64,000 nt of DNA from the NCBI GenBank assembly GCA_002189035.1, contig NEEC01000002.1:4177001-4241000 (forward strand), in the 5' to 3' direction. The DNA comes from Utricularia gibba. Its lineage: Eukaryota; Streptophyta; Magnoliopsida; Lamiales; Lentibulariaceae. Every line of letters begins with the position of its first letter. Positions within the stretch are counted from its first letter, which is position 1. The translations under genes were made by a program, and so were the position numbers. This document shows positions 48,264 to 59,464 of this stretch, one piece after another. The notes beneath the pieces are model-generated. The model did not search any database and was not told where the DNA came from. It saw nothing but the letters and a program-made list of their open reading frames with translations.

Positions 48264-50194
48264 ATGGACCGTCTTTCTGGAAATGCCCGCCTCATGGTTG
48301 TTTCAGATCTTGATCATACTATGGTGAGTTTTCCTCATCTACGTTTTACGGGTATTGTGCCTAATCAGTTGTATGATGTGCAGGTTGATCATCATGACCA
48401 TGAAAATCTCTCCCTCCTCAGGTTTAATGCGTTGTGGGAAGCGAATTACCGAACTAGTTCCTTGTTAGTTTTCTCCACTGGAAGGTCACCTACATTGTAC
48501 AAGGAACTAAGGAAAGAGAAGCCCATGTTAACCCCTGACATTACAATAATGTCTGTGGGGACTGAAATAACATATGGTAACTCCATGGTGCCAGATGATG
48601 GCTGGGTTCAATTTTTGAATAAAAAATGGGACAGAAACATTGTAGCTGAAGAGACAAGCAAGTTTCCTGAACTTAAGCTACAGGTAAGGTCATACGAAGG
48701 CATGATGAGTGGGAGTCCCGATTTAAGGACCATTTTCTTGTCTCCAACTTACATTGTCTGGCTTTTTACATTCTTTCGTTACCACCTTCTGGGTTGATGC
48801 AGTCTGAAACAGAGCAACGGCCACACAAAGTGAGTTTTTATGTTCCGAAAGACAAGGCCCAAGACATCATGAATTCTCTTTCAATTTGTCTTAAAGAACG
48901 TGGGTACGATTATATTGCATTTTCTACTTTATAGTTTTTGAATTTTTGAATTTTAACTAGATGGGCCTATGGCTGGTTCATTTTCCTCTTTGATGTTTCA
49001 GTTGGATGCAAAAATTATATATAGTGGAGGAATGGATTTGGATATTTTACCTCAAGGTGCTGGTAAAGGTCAAGCACTTGCTTATTTGCATAAGAAGTTC
49101 ATCAGTGCTGGCAAGCTACCAGAAAACACACTAGTTTGTGGTGACTCCGGGAACGATGCTGAACTATTCAGCATACCAGGGGTGCATGGGGTCATGGTGA
49201 GTTACCTAGTTTCTACCTACTTTGGGGGCACCTTGTTCAGGTTCACGAAAAATTTGAAATGTCTCTTGATTTATTTTTGGATATTAAGGTGAGTAATGCC
49301 CAAGAAGAACTACTGCAGTGGCATGCTGAAAATGCTAAGGATAATGACAAGATAATTCATGCGTCAGAGAGATGTGCATCTGGCATTATTCAAGCTATTG
49401 GTCACTTTAACCTTGGGCCAGGTACTTCACCTAGAGATGTGGGGAAATTTTTGGAAACCAAGTTGGACAGCTTCGATGCATCTATTGAAGTTGTGAAGTT
49501 TTACTTATTCTATGAGCGATGGAGACGTGCTGAGATTGAAAATACAGAGGTTTACTTGGCGAGCCTCAAAGCAGTATGTGTATTTTATGAATCTCTTAGC
49601 TTCAGGTTACCTGGATAATCTATGAAGCAGTGTTATTTTCTTGAATTGATATGTTTATGAGCATTATTAGTTACGACCTTCAACTTGTCATCTTTCCAGT
49701 CTCCTTCTGGAGTATTGATACACCCCTCTGGAACTGAGAAGCGACTCCATGACTGCGTGAGCTCTCTGAAATCCTGCTACGGGGACAAACAGGGGAAAAA
49801 CTTCAGGGTTTGGGTTGACCAAGTTTTTCCAGAGCAAGTTGGGTCAGATTTGTGGCGCGTTGTATTCAAGAAATGTGAGCAGTCAGGTCAGCCTTCTTTA
49901 TGCACAGCAATATTCCTTTATTTTTTTTATTTATTCTGTAATGTCTCTCTGAAATCTCAATGCTTTATGAAGGTGAAGAGAGACAATGCTGCATAACCAC
50001 AGCTTTGCTAAGTTCAGAAGTGAGTCTTATTCCTTATTCCTTACATACTTTGCTCTCTTTTTAGCTGGGCCCTTGTGATTTTTAATTTACCACAGGATGT
50101 GGTGGCTCAAAAGGGATTCACTTGGCTCCATGTTCACCAGACATGGCTCGATGGAGCAGCCCCAAATCCTCAGGCAGCCTCCTGGTTACTCTAA
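48264..50194 (+). CDS. SPP: Sucrose-6-phosphate phosphatase, one splice junction out of frame
   Basis: Cytosolic HAD-superfamily enzyme that dephosphorylates sucrose-6-phosphate, the last step of sucrose synthesis. Exons: 48264-48323, 48384-48683, 48803-48903, 49002-49196, 49289-49573, 49700-49886, 49973-50019, 50096-50194. HAD motif I is [12 protein letters not shown] (14-25), motif II FSTGRSP (50-56), the catalytic Lys is in GAGKGQ (173-178), motif IV GDSGND (201-206). The plant C-terminal domain follows, with [13 protein letters not shown] and [11 protein letters not shown]. About 424 residues, the family's usual length, but only if one base is added at exon 3/4. As written, GT-AG splicing gives cgtgg/ttg, and exon 4 then hits a stop. 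A fourth G before the donor would give the conserved [13 protein letters not shown]. Likely assembly error or recent mutation. Confidence 0.93.
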
Positions 50195-50399
50195 TCTCTT
50201 CCGTGTTTTTTGACATGCCTACTCTCTAAATAAAGTTACATGATATATACTGTCAATAATTTATTGAAGGCTTACAAATGTTTTGCATGTGTACATAAAT
50301 ACTCCAACCACTCCACAGATGACTTCTCCTTACCATAATAAGGGCAATATTTTCACACTGAAGAACACTTGATGTAAGAAATAAGTTAGATGCTTTGGA

Positions 50400-51330
50400 T
50401 AGTATTCTTCAAACTTCAACAGTGAAGTGTAGGGGTGTATACCAGCGAATATCTTCCCAGGCTCCACCCCTGTTTCTTGTTCATTCTTGTCATGGACACA
50501 GGGAGGAGTCACCACCTCCTCGTTTCCCGCGGACTTCACCAGAGGCCCTCTCTTTTTTCTGACGCAGTCTTCAGGTTTCAACCACTTCATTGGACCAAAA
50601 CCATCTTTATTGGCATTCACCTGAGAAGCTGTAGAGATATCATTGCTTTCCTGAGAGTCAACAGATTTGCGGGAGATCCTTTGGTCCTTCCAAGCTTGGA
50701 GATCTGGCACGTGTGGTCGGTATCTAGAGAAGGAAAATGCATTGAAAGTTGTGGAAATCTCCTGATGGTCGGCCAGATGAAGAAAAGGGTTACCTTCCTG
50801 AGTTCAACTTTTGGTGGAGGCTGTCTGTAGAAACTTGGCATTGGAGTGGCCTTAAACGTCATCCTCTTCCTCAGTTTCTTAATCTCTGCATCTTGATTCT
50901 CCTGCTTAGAAAGACGAGGAGGGAGTGAGTGTCATATCAAAGGCAGTGGAGTGGTCTCCGGGCATGGACCTTGGATTTCGCCTGTAAGTTGGTCCTTTCA
51001 GCTTCCCTGGCTTGCGTTTTCTCTTCCAACATTGTGAAGAACTGAGAGGTGGTAAGGCACGCCATATTAGTCAGGCAGGCAGGCCAATGCAGGTAGGTCT
51101 AATGATGCCTTGCTTACCTGTTTTCGCTTCTCAGCTCGCTCTTCCAGCCTGAATGAGAAGGCTATGACCTTGCTCTTGTGCATTTTTCCGGTGGCCCTTT
51201 TGTTGTGACGTGGAGGATGGGGTGCGCACCAGCCCCGGACTGCCGCGTCCTCCGAGTTCTCCAAGACCACTCGCTTTTCGTCCTCAAACTCCATCTCCCA
51301 GAGGCACCACAATAGGCTTTTCCGAGCCAC
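50400..51330 (-). CDS. TPX2-domain microtubule protein (WVD2-like), 3' part frameshifted
   Basis: WAVE-DAMPENED2-like proteins bind and bundle cortical microtubules through a C-terminal TPX2 domain. Minus-strand exons: 51330 (or ATG at 51294)-51118, 51041-50970, 50901-50794, then from 50723. All introns are 68-76 bases and phase 0. They encode [34 protein letters not shown], then [20 protein letters not shown] with [16 protein letters not shown], and IPTTRARSP, an almost standard domain. In the last exon the literal frame stops at 50660-50658, yet the family-like SKLGRTKG and [13 protein letters not shown] lie in the other two frames. Two single-base deficits (an A near 50697, a G near 50682) would join them. 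The N-terminus is short for the family, so upstream exons may be missing. It converges on the phosphatase gene ~200 bases away. Confidence 0.8.
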
Positions 51331-52659
51331 AGGGTTGGTTATATGTATGCAGGCAGGCAGGGAATCAAAGCGGCGCTTTCAGTGGAGAAGCGATGGCTCC
51401 ACAGTACCCACAACAACGACGGAAATTTACTACTACACAACGCAAATAGCGCAAGTGGTGGCTCTCTACAGCGTCGCCTTCCTTCATGGAGACAACCCGA
51501 CCCCTCTCCGGCTCTCTAATCTGATTGATTTTCTTTTCGGAAGCACCACCCTCCCTCCCTACCCACAACTTGATAATCATCGAATTTCTCTCTATGTTGT
51601 CTCCTCTAAAAACAAAAGGGTAACTGGTGTTTGGCTCAACTCTGTGTTTATCATGATTTGTTTCCCAGTTACCAACCTAATGGAGGCCAGCCAGCCAGCC
51701 ACCCGCCATGCCATGCCACCACAGCTTCTTATTACTCGTCAGTGGTTCAAGTGTGATTAGCACTTGCACTAGTCTTAACTTTTACTTTAAACAAACGAAT
51801 CTAGTTGCTGATTGGTGGTGCTGGTCCACTCTGTTGGTTTTTCATCATTGTCTCCGCAATAATGATCTCCCCTCTCTCTATACTCTTTCATCATTTAAAT
51901 CCCCCAGCCAGCCCAGCCCAGCCCCGTTCCAGAACACAATTTCTTTTACCTCTTTTCCTTGGAGAGTAAACCGCAACCGCAGAATCCACTTCCGATTACC
52001 TCATTAGATAACCAAACCATTCTCTATAATCGAGATGGGTAGGCTTGATATCATTTTTTGTACGCCATTCACACTCCCAAGCTGCTTGCTTTTGCAAGCA
52101 AAGGCATCTTCTATCTCTTCATTATGAAGCTGTTGCCACTGCGGAGGGTCCTGTCCAACATGCTCAATCACCAACACCTAAATCTTCCTCTTCAATTGAT
52201 CAATCTCTTCTGTCGTAATCGCGTCTCCTTCCGCTCCAACCAGCCGTTGATGCGCGTCAAGTTGCGATGAGGCCACTATCACTTATCAGGGCAAGCGCCG
52301 TAACCTGCCCTGCATCCAATCCAAGGATGATCGGATGAATCCGACAAACCATAACTGCATCTCGTGTAGAAGACTCTTCCAAAGCTCCACTGCCTGTCCC
52401 CCAACTCCATCTTCCTCCAGCCGTCTTCATGGTGCGCTTATGCGGAGCGACCGGGGAGAGTCGTTTCTTGCACTTTATCCTCCGAGTTAGTGAGCAACTC
52501 ATGTGTCCAGAGAGAGACCACTTCCAGGTTTGTGGCTAGGGCAAATTCAACCCACATGGTGTCTGGAGAAAACATGAGGCTCAAGAATAATATAACAAGT
52601 GGATAAAAATGGTTTATTCTTATTTGATCGCAATGCAAATAATTATGATAAAAACCTAT
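51331..52659. other. Intergenic, promoter side of TPX2 gene
   Basis: Contains simple CCAGC repeats (51,684-51,701 and 51,905-51,925). Moderately GC-rich frames at 52,040-52,500 resemble coding composition, but I recognise no family. Confidence 0.4.
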
Positions 52660-53300
52660 ATCTATCATGATCTATCATGGCGGTTGAGCATCTTTCCATT
52701 CCAAAACGTCTCACCATGTTCTCGACATACTTTGTTTGTGTGATTAACACACTTGTGCGGAGTTGTGTGATTTCGAGGCCTAAGAACTAGTGCATAAGAC
52801 CAAGATCTGTCATCCCGAATTTAGTCTTCATAAATTCCTTAAATTTAGCTATAGATTCTTCGTTTTCTCTAATAAACAATATATCATCAACATCGATGAC
52901 CACTATATGCTTGCCATTGATATTAGTTTTAGTAAAAAGCCTAGTTTCATTTCAGCCCAAAATTTTCTGGTCCAACCCATAGAGAGTCTTTGAAGATTGC
53001 ATAACTGATGCTAATCCACATTGAATCCTAGAGAATTTCAGTCAGCTCCTCATCAAGGAAAGCTGATTTGACATCCATCTAATGAGTTTACCAATGTCTT
53101 TATGTTAAGATGAAGATAATTAAGCGAATTGTATTAAAACTAGTCAAGGGGCAACTTTTTTAAAGTAATCAACTCCAAACTCTTAAAAATAACCTTTAGC
53201 CACCAGCCTTGTCTCACAATGTTTATAATGAGGTATCAATAAGGTTTCTACCATGATACTAGGTCCCTTCTTAGAGATAATAACATTATTGTAATAAATC
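52660..53300 (-). mobile_element. Ty1/copia reverse transcriptase remnant
   Basis: On the minus strand: MDVKSAFLDEELTEIL near 53,070; KTLYGLDQK; NINGKHIVVIDVDDILFIRE, containing the DVDD catalytic motif (about 52,920-52,860); then KFGMTDLGLMH, FLGLEITQ, LITQTKYVENMVRRFGME to about 52,680. This is the standard order of a copia RT. In-frame stops are present; there is no integrase or RNase H nearby. Confidence 0.85.
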
Positions 53301-53793
53301 TCTGACAATCATTTGATTCAAAAAAGTGGTGTAGATGTTGTATCTCAATGCTACGTTCAGATAATAATGTGGCATCTACATCAGAAACTCCTACTTCTAA
53401 AAATTGGAAACTAGAAAACTTTCTACATATGATTTTATTAGCAAAAATTCAAAATTGTCATCATTTGAGTAGTGAAAAATTTGCAAAAAAAAATAAAAAT
53501 AAAAACACAGTTTGGATAGGTATGAAAAAAAGGTCACACTTGCATTGTAAATTCACCAAAATATGTAGTGAAAACCTATAAGCTCACATATGGTATTTCT
53601 TATTGATCTTCAATCTATGTTCTTTCATAATGTGTCGTAGCATGTTCTTCCAGATTTTCGGTATATGTTCCTTCACTACGTACCACATGTTATTCATTCA
53701 AATCTTTAGTTTGCATTATTTCTTCAATGCCATGTGGTAATGAAGTTTCATGCTTTCAAAAAAAAAAAAAATAATCTCAAATCTAGGACTTAA
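53301..53793. other. Spacer with A-rich tract
   Basis: An uninterrupted A run lies at about 53,758-53,771. No coding domain found. Confidence 0.4.
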
Positions 53794-53975
53794 TGGATAA
53801 ACGAGAAAAATTTGCATGTCGTTATGTAAATGTAAATTTTCTTATCAAATAATTTTATAAATCTAATTTTCAATCAAACATCAAGCAAACGTAAATATAT
53901 AGTGAAATTAGGATCGAACATAAAAAAAATAAGGTGTTTATTGCATTAAGGATTGCATTAAGATTCATGCATTTT
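53794..53975 (+). repeat. LTR-A 5'-end fragment
   Basis: Starts TGGATAAACGAGAAAAATTTGC, followed by the TTATCAAATAATTTTATAAA block of LTR-A; similarity fades after about 180 bases. A possible matching 3' end (TGTGTTATCA) is at 56,791-56,800, which would make the 54,491 LTR nested inside it, but the flanks do not match. Confidence 0.5.
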
Positions 53976-54490
53976 GTTTTGTCATATTTAAGATAAAATT
54001 GGGCTACATGCAAGTTGACTTACAAACTACATGGACCAACATGTCTTGGTTCAACCCATAACCATAATTACTCAAATTACTATTGTGGTTCGCTTTGGAA
54101 AATGGACTATGGGCCGATCCATAGTTTCAATTAAATTTTATTAATATATATAATAATTAAATACCTATTTCTCATACCCATCATTCTCATTTATTAGAGT
54201 AAAAAAAACAATTTTATGCCTATTCTTTTTGCCAAAAGACCTCAAATTTTACCAAGTATTGTTGAAAGCGACCAAATGCTATATTCAAATTATACAATGA
54301 AATTGGTAATATTGTCATTGTCAAGATTTGTTCTAATCAGAAATTCGGTTTACTACAATGAACTACCTATATAGTAATCTCTCAATCTTAGCATCCAAGT
54401 TTTTCTCATGTAGGAGAATACCTCTTTGCATTAGTAGAAATGTATCTACTACTACTAATCACTCAATAAAAACTACTTGGTTTATTAACT

Positions 54491-55619
54491 TGATAACACA
54501 TGTTTTTCGATGTCTTAAAACTACAAAATGAGTAACATTATGATATAAAATTGGGATTTTGTTAAACATTTCTGCATTTTTGTGATTAACAGCGTTGTTT
54601 ACATGTTTTCATTTCAGATTGGTACTAAATTCTATTTAGTCCTTGTTTTATTTACTTTCTTTGAACAATGCAACATGTTTTCAGCAATACAAATTCTAAT
54701 GAGTTGAATGTGTAAAGTAGAGGTAGCAAGAAAATGAGAGAAAAGAAAGAAAATAGAAGCATTAAATCCCATGGAGATGCAAAAAGATATGTTAAGCATG
54801 ATGAAGAAGAGAAAAAGAGGATCTACCACTTCGACCAACATGCAACATAATTAGAAGAAGTGATTTGGAAGAAAATTGGTGAATCAAGAAGAAAGGAAGG
54901 GAAATGAAACCAAGAACCAAGTTTACCTTTGAAGATTTCCTTTGTTTATCAAGAACATTACTTCTAACTAAGAGTAGATTTCAACGTTTTTGCATTTTAT
55001 GCGAATTATTTACCCTTCAAGTCACTGTTTACGTTTCTTTTCTTGTTGTTGAAATATGAAATGAAGATGTTTTTGATGTTATGTCATAAATGTGTTTTAT
55101 TTTACTTTAATATGAGTTATTAAATCTTTGTAATGACTTGAGGCATAAGGGAGTGAGCATGATTATTGTTTATTAGACTATATTAATTCGATAATTACAT
55201 TAATTCTTTATCAAACAAAGATAGATTTAGGAGGAAGAAGTGATGATAACCATTATAAACAAACCTAACTAGAGGTAGACTAAAAGTTAAAAAAAACAAA
55301 TGTATAGGTAGACCTGAACTCTTAATTTGTTAGAAATTTTAAGACATTGTATTATTTTATTTTAGATAGTAATCACATTCACCTATTTATTGCTTTACTG
55401 TATTTTACTATAGACTTACATTAGTTTTAGGTTATCCTTAATCTTCAACTATGACAAATGCTGAATGTATTATTTTTCACATATCAATTACAGCTCTTCA
55501 TATTTCACCATAATCCATTATAATTGTATTTGTTTTATGATTGAATATGAATTAGTCATATAAATTTATTTAGTAGGAGAATTTGCATTTTACAATGTTT
55601 GCAAATTTTCCAATTATCA
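54491..55619 (-). mobile_element. LTR-A solo LTR, minus orientation
   Basis: Left end TGATAACAC and right end CCAATTATCA are the inverted LTR-A termini; the GGTAGACCT-type motifs at about 55,270-55,310 confirm orientation. 1,129 bp. Flanks TAACT and TGGCT agree at three of five positions, both differences being transitions, so the target duplication is only tentative. Confidence 0.65.
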
Positions 55620-58166
55620 TGGCTTAAGATGTTCATCTCATATCGTGAGTGATAAGAAGTTCTTCCATCATCTAAACAATAATTTCATAGCAAATGTTTG
55701 AGTTAAAAATGATGTTGTGATTACAACACATGCAAAGAGAAAATTTAATGTGTTTTTTTATAGATACTTCATGGAAAATTTTCTATTTTTAAGGCAAGCT
55801 CCTCTACTCTATTGTACCTTACAATAGTGCATATGTTCTACCTAGTCCTCTCTTGACATATTTTGGCATTGATAAGAAACATCCAATATGTGTTTTCATC
55901 CAATCGTTGGCATAAGATGCTTGACCATCCTAATTCAAGGAAAATCAACACCATGTCAAAAAAACAATATTGAAAGCTACAAAAAATTTGATCCACCTTG
56001 CAATATCTAGAAGTACAACTGGTTCTGAATCATTTAGTTTTGAATTGAACAGTTGATTTATAAACCACGATTTGTTGTAGATTTCGATTCTAGTTTCAAT
56101 TTAAAACTGAATTCTGAAACCTTGAATTGAACCAAAATTGCAATTGGAACCAAAGCTATTAAAACCGAACCAAAACTAGAATCATATGGTTACCATTTGA
56201 ATGAATGATCCATTTCCCAAACACACACACAAGCCATTATGGATGTTTTAGATTGAATCTCGGTAGAATCTTTTCTAGATATCCTTAAAAAATATCATGA
56301 ATATCCACAATTGATTCCAGACACTCTTAGAAATCATAATGAGAGCTTGAAAAATTCTACAAATTTTAATTAAAAAAAACATGCACTCGATCCCTCGCAT
56401 AATTATGAATCTATTAAAAATATAAAATTAAAATAGAAAAATATTTACTTACACCTATAATAAGTCATTTGGGTGCATAGAGTAAGCCTTTCTAATACCC
56501 ATAATAGTTAACAATTTCAAACCGTCAATTCTTCACGAGTCAAAATGGACGGTTCGATGGTTCCAAATATGTCAAATCAAATCAAAATGGTTCCACTTCA
56601 AACCGATTACAACACTAGCAATATCTGTGTCAAAGGGAAAAAAGAATTAATATAAAAACCACTACATTGGATATTAAGTATAATTCTTTATATATTTTTT
56701 ATGTATTTTTCATAAGTCAATTTATGTTAGTGTCACCTAATGTGAGTTAATCTAAGTATTTGAATGTTTTTACTAAAAAATACACATAATTGTGTTATCA
56801 TTTTATTTTTATTTTTCTTGTTTCAGATGGATGTTACAGTTGAAATGAAGATTATAGTTTGAAGTACACAATTGATAAATAAAGTAAAAATAAAGTTATA
56901 AATTTTATAGTTGAAGACAGAAGAAGCATTTCACCTATCAGGCTTATATTGACATTGATCTCAAACTATGTTTTGTGATCATCAAGAGTGGATAGGGAGG
57001 ATAATTCTTTATAAAATTTCTTGCACACCAAAAAGATATTAGGGTTGGATAGAGATAAATATAATTTTCATATTACATGCTCTAGGGGAAACTTTTGAGC
57101 ATAAAAATTAGTTTTAGTTTCTATTCTTTTCCATTTTTATGGAATGGAATAAAATAACTCTGAATTATTATTTTGATATTAACTTTGTAATGGACATTCA
57201 TGCCTAAATGTTTTGTTTATGAGGTTGGATGAAGTTTCATTTTACATTTTAAGTAATAATCTTGTTCTCTCTAGATATTTTCTAGATTTATAATACCTTT
57301 TAGTCAAATCTCATAAGTAGCTGACCATTTTTTGTAGATTTTGATAGGTAGCAATGTGAAGAGCAGCACTTTCTACCCCTTGTAGTTTAAGAGAAATAGT
57401 GATTTATTCATAATCAATGCATTAATTTAATAAGTATATAGTGATTTCACATCTATGTCATTTGATTATTAACAAAAAACAACTTTCATGTTTCATTTTT
57501 TAAAAGTATGATGAAGTGTAGATAGTTTTTTTGTTCCTATAACTATTTACTTGAAAGAATTAGAGAGAAAGTTGAGACAATGATATGGAAAACAAAAGTA
57601 AAATGATTGTTATTGAATATAGACTCATAAGTGAGTTAGTTTTCTTGAAAAATACTTGTTTTTCGATGACATTGTAAAATTATTGTTATTTGTCTCATTG
57701 TATTCCTATTCTATTTTGTTCAATATATTTTAATGCATTTCAGATTGTTCATTTCAATCACAACTTGAATTGTTGTTCTTACTTTTGTATATAGGAAACC
57801 AATGACAAAATTCAAATATTCAAAGAGTATGCCACTATTATGGAGAATACCATTAAGAACTACAAAGATGACATTATCAACACAAGACTTTGAAAATCTT
57901 AAAAAACAATTAATAGTGAAGACAAACCAAGTGGATGTTTTAAGGGAGATAGAGCATTGATGTGTTGTGAATGATGATAAAGCCAAGTTATTTATGTTAA
58001 AGAAAAAAAATAAATGCATACATTGACAAAAAATACAACACAATAAAACGATGAAAGAGTTGCCCTCAAAGCTCACTACTACCAAGATATATGAATTGAG
58101 AAAGGAGAATTATGAGATGACTTTGGTCATCTTGGAAAACATGCTAAATAAGACAGAAAAAGATTG
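55620..58166. other. AT-rich spacer
   Basis: An LTR-A-like 3' terminus (TGTGTTATCA) is at 56,791-56,800. A plus-strand stretch at 57,800-58,150 reads as a Lys/Glu-rich coiled-coil-like peptide with several stops; its origin is unknown. Confidence 0.4.
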
Positions 58167-58171
58167 ATGAG

Positions 58172-59459
58172 TGATGGACATAAAATTCTAAAGGTGTTGT
58201 CTTCCTAAAATTTTCCCAATCAAAAGATATTTATTAAACTGAACAAGTATTCTATAATAATGGCAAGTCAAGGTCGATACATAATGAGCAAACAATTTTT
58301 AATTGTAAGTTTTACATGCAAGTGATATTAAACATGAGGGTTTTTATTGAGAAGTGGTTTCTACTCTAAACACATCGGTGAAAATTCTGAAAATGATTTC
58401 TACACTAGAGTCAAGAAACAAAATGAGTAAATCAATACTTTTGGAAATTTAAAAGTAAATTCTCTTAATCCCAAAGTTAATCATGCTTATGGGAAAATTA
58501 AACTTGCTCAGGTCACTATTCAGATTCATAAGTGAAAACAATAATTAAACAACAAGAAAGCATATTCATGCAAGTAAACAAGGCAATGTGATTAATGTTT
58601 AAGTTGAAAATGTAAAATACGAGCATGTTCATGAAAGTAAGCAATAAAAGAAAGTGCAGAAAGTAAAGTGTTTGTTGATGTCTCCAAGTAAGTTCAATGC
58701 ATCATTTATCTTCTTCTTCTCATGCATGCCGATTCTAGAGCTAGCTGGGAAGGTTCCAAGTGCTCTATTGTCATTCTGGACAATGGAGGTTGTTCCAATG
58801 TCACTCTGGAACTGCTTCCATCATCTTCCTCGCATAAACAAAGTTCTATTCCATGAGGTCCTGGTGCTGGAAGTGAGTTCCATTGGGAAGGTTCCAAGTG
58901 CTCTATTGTCATTCTGGACAATGGAGGTTGTTCCAATGTCACTCTAGAACTGCTTCCATCATCTTCCTCGCATAAATAAAGTTCTATTCCATGGGGTCCT
59001 AGTGCTGGAAGTGAGTTCCATTGTCACATTAAAACATTCAAAATCACCAAAAAATCTCTTCCAACATTCGAAATCTTCACTCTCTCTCTCTACTCGATAG
59101 TCTACCCCTGTTGCATGCCTTGAGTAGGCTTGCTTCTCCCTCATTCCTTGTTTCACGCTAGTATACTTATCTCCTCATGCATGCATATGCATAATTACTA
59201 TTTTGTCCCTAGACTAATAAATATTGCATAAATTAGTCAAAATACGCAGTCCAACCAAAATGGGTAGCCCATTACTAGACCTGGATAAACAATAATTTCA
59301 CCCAACAAGCAGATTGATGCAAAATAGACCCAAAACATATATTTACACATATTAAATTTACTAATACAAATTTTGATATTTTTAACTATTTTACCTCATC
59401 TAGTTCTTTATCCTAACATTTAAAATACTATAAATATGACTAGTTTTGACACAATATTA
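58172..59459 (+). mobile_element. LTR-B solo LTR with perfect target duplication
   Basis: Starts TGATGGAC and ends near ACAATATTA (decayed from ACACCATCA). ATGAG lies immediately before (58,167-58,171) and after (59,460-59,464). 1,288 bp, alignable with the 34,202 copy. It contains an internal 138-bp tandem duplication. Confidence 0.82.
58747..59022 (+). repeat. 138-bp tandem duplication inside LTR-B
   Basis: Two head-to-tail units, 58,747-58,884 and 58,885-59,022, each starting GGGAAGGTTCC and ending GTGAGTTCCATT. They differ at only a few positions (for example CTGGAACTG versus CTAGAACTG), so the duplication is recent relative to the LTR. Confidence 0.92.
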
Positions 59460-59464
59460 ATGAG

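Noticed and set aside
53758-53771. A-tract as the 3' tail of a LINE or SINE
   Set aside because: No LINE or SINE sequence precedes it, and the adjacent remnant is a copia RT on the other strand.
57720-58085. 121-codon open frame on the minus strand
   Set aside because: Composition is hydrophobic because the opposite strand is A-rich; no family and no start context.
58654-58947. Repetitive 97-codon ORF with a 46-residue repeat
   Set aside because: The repeat is explained by the 138-bp DNA duplication in a non-coding LTR.
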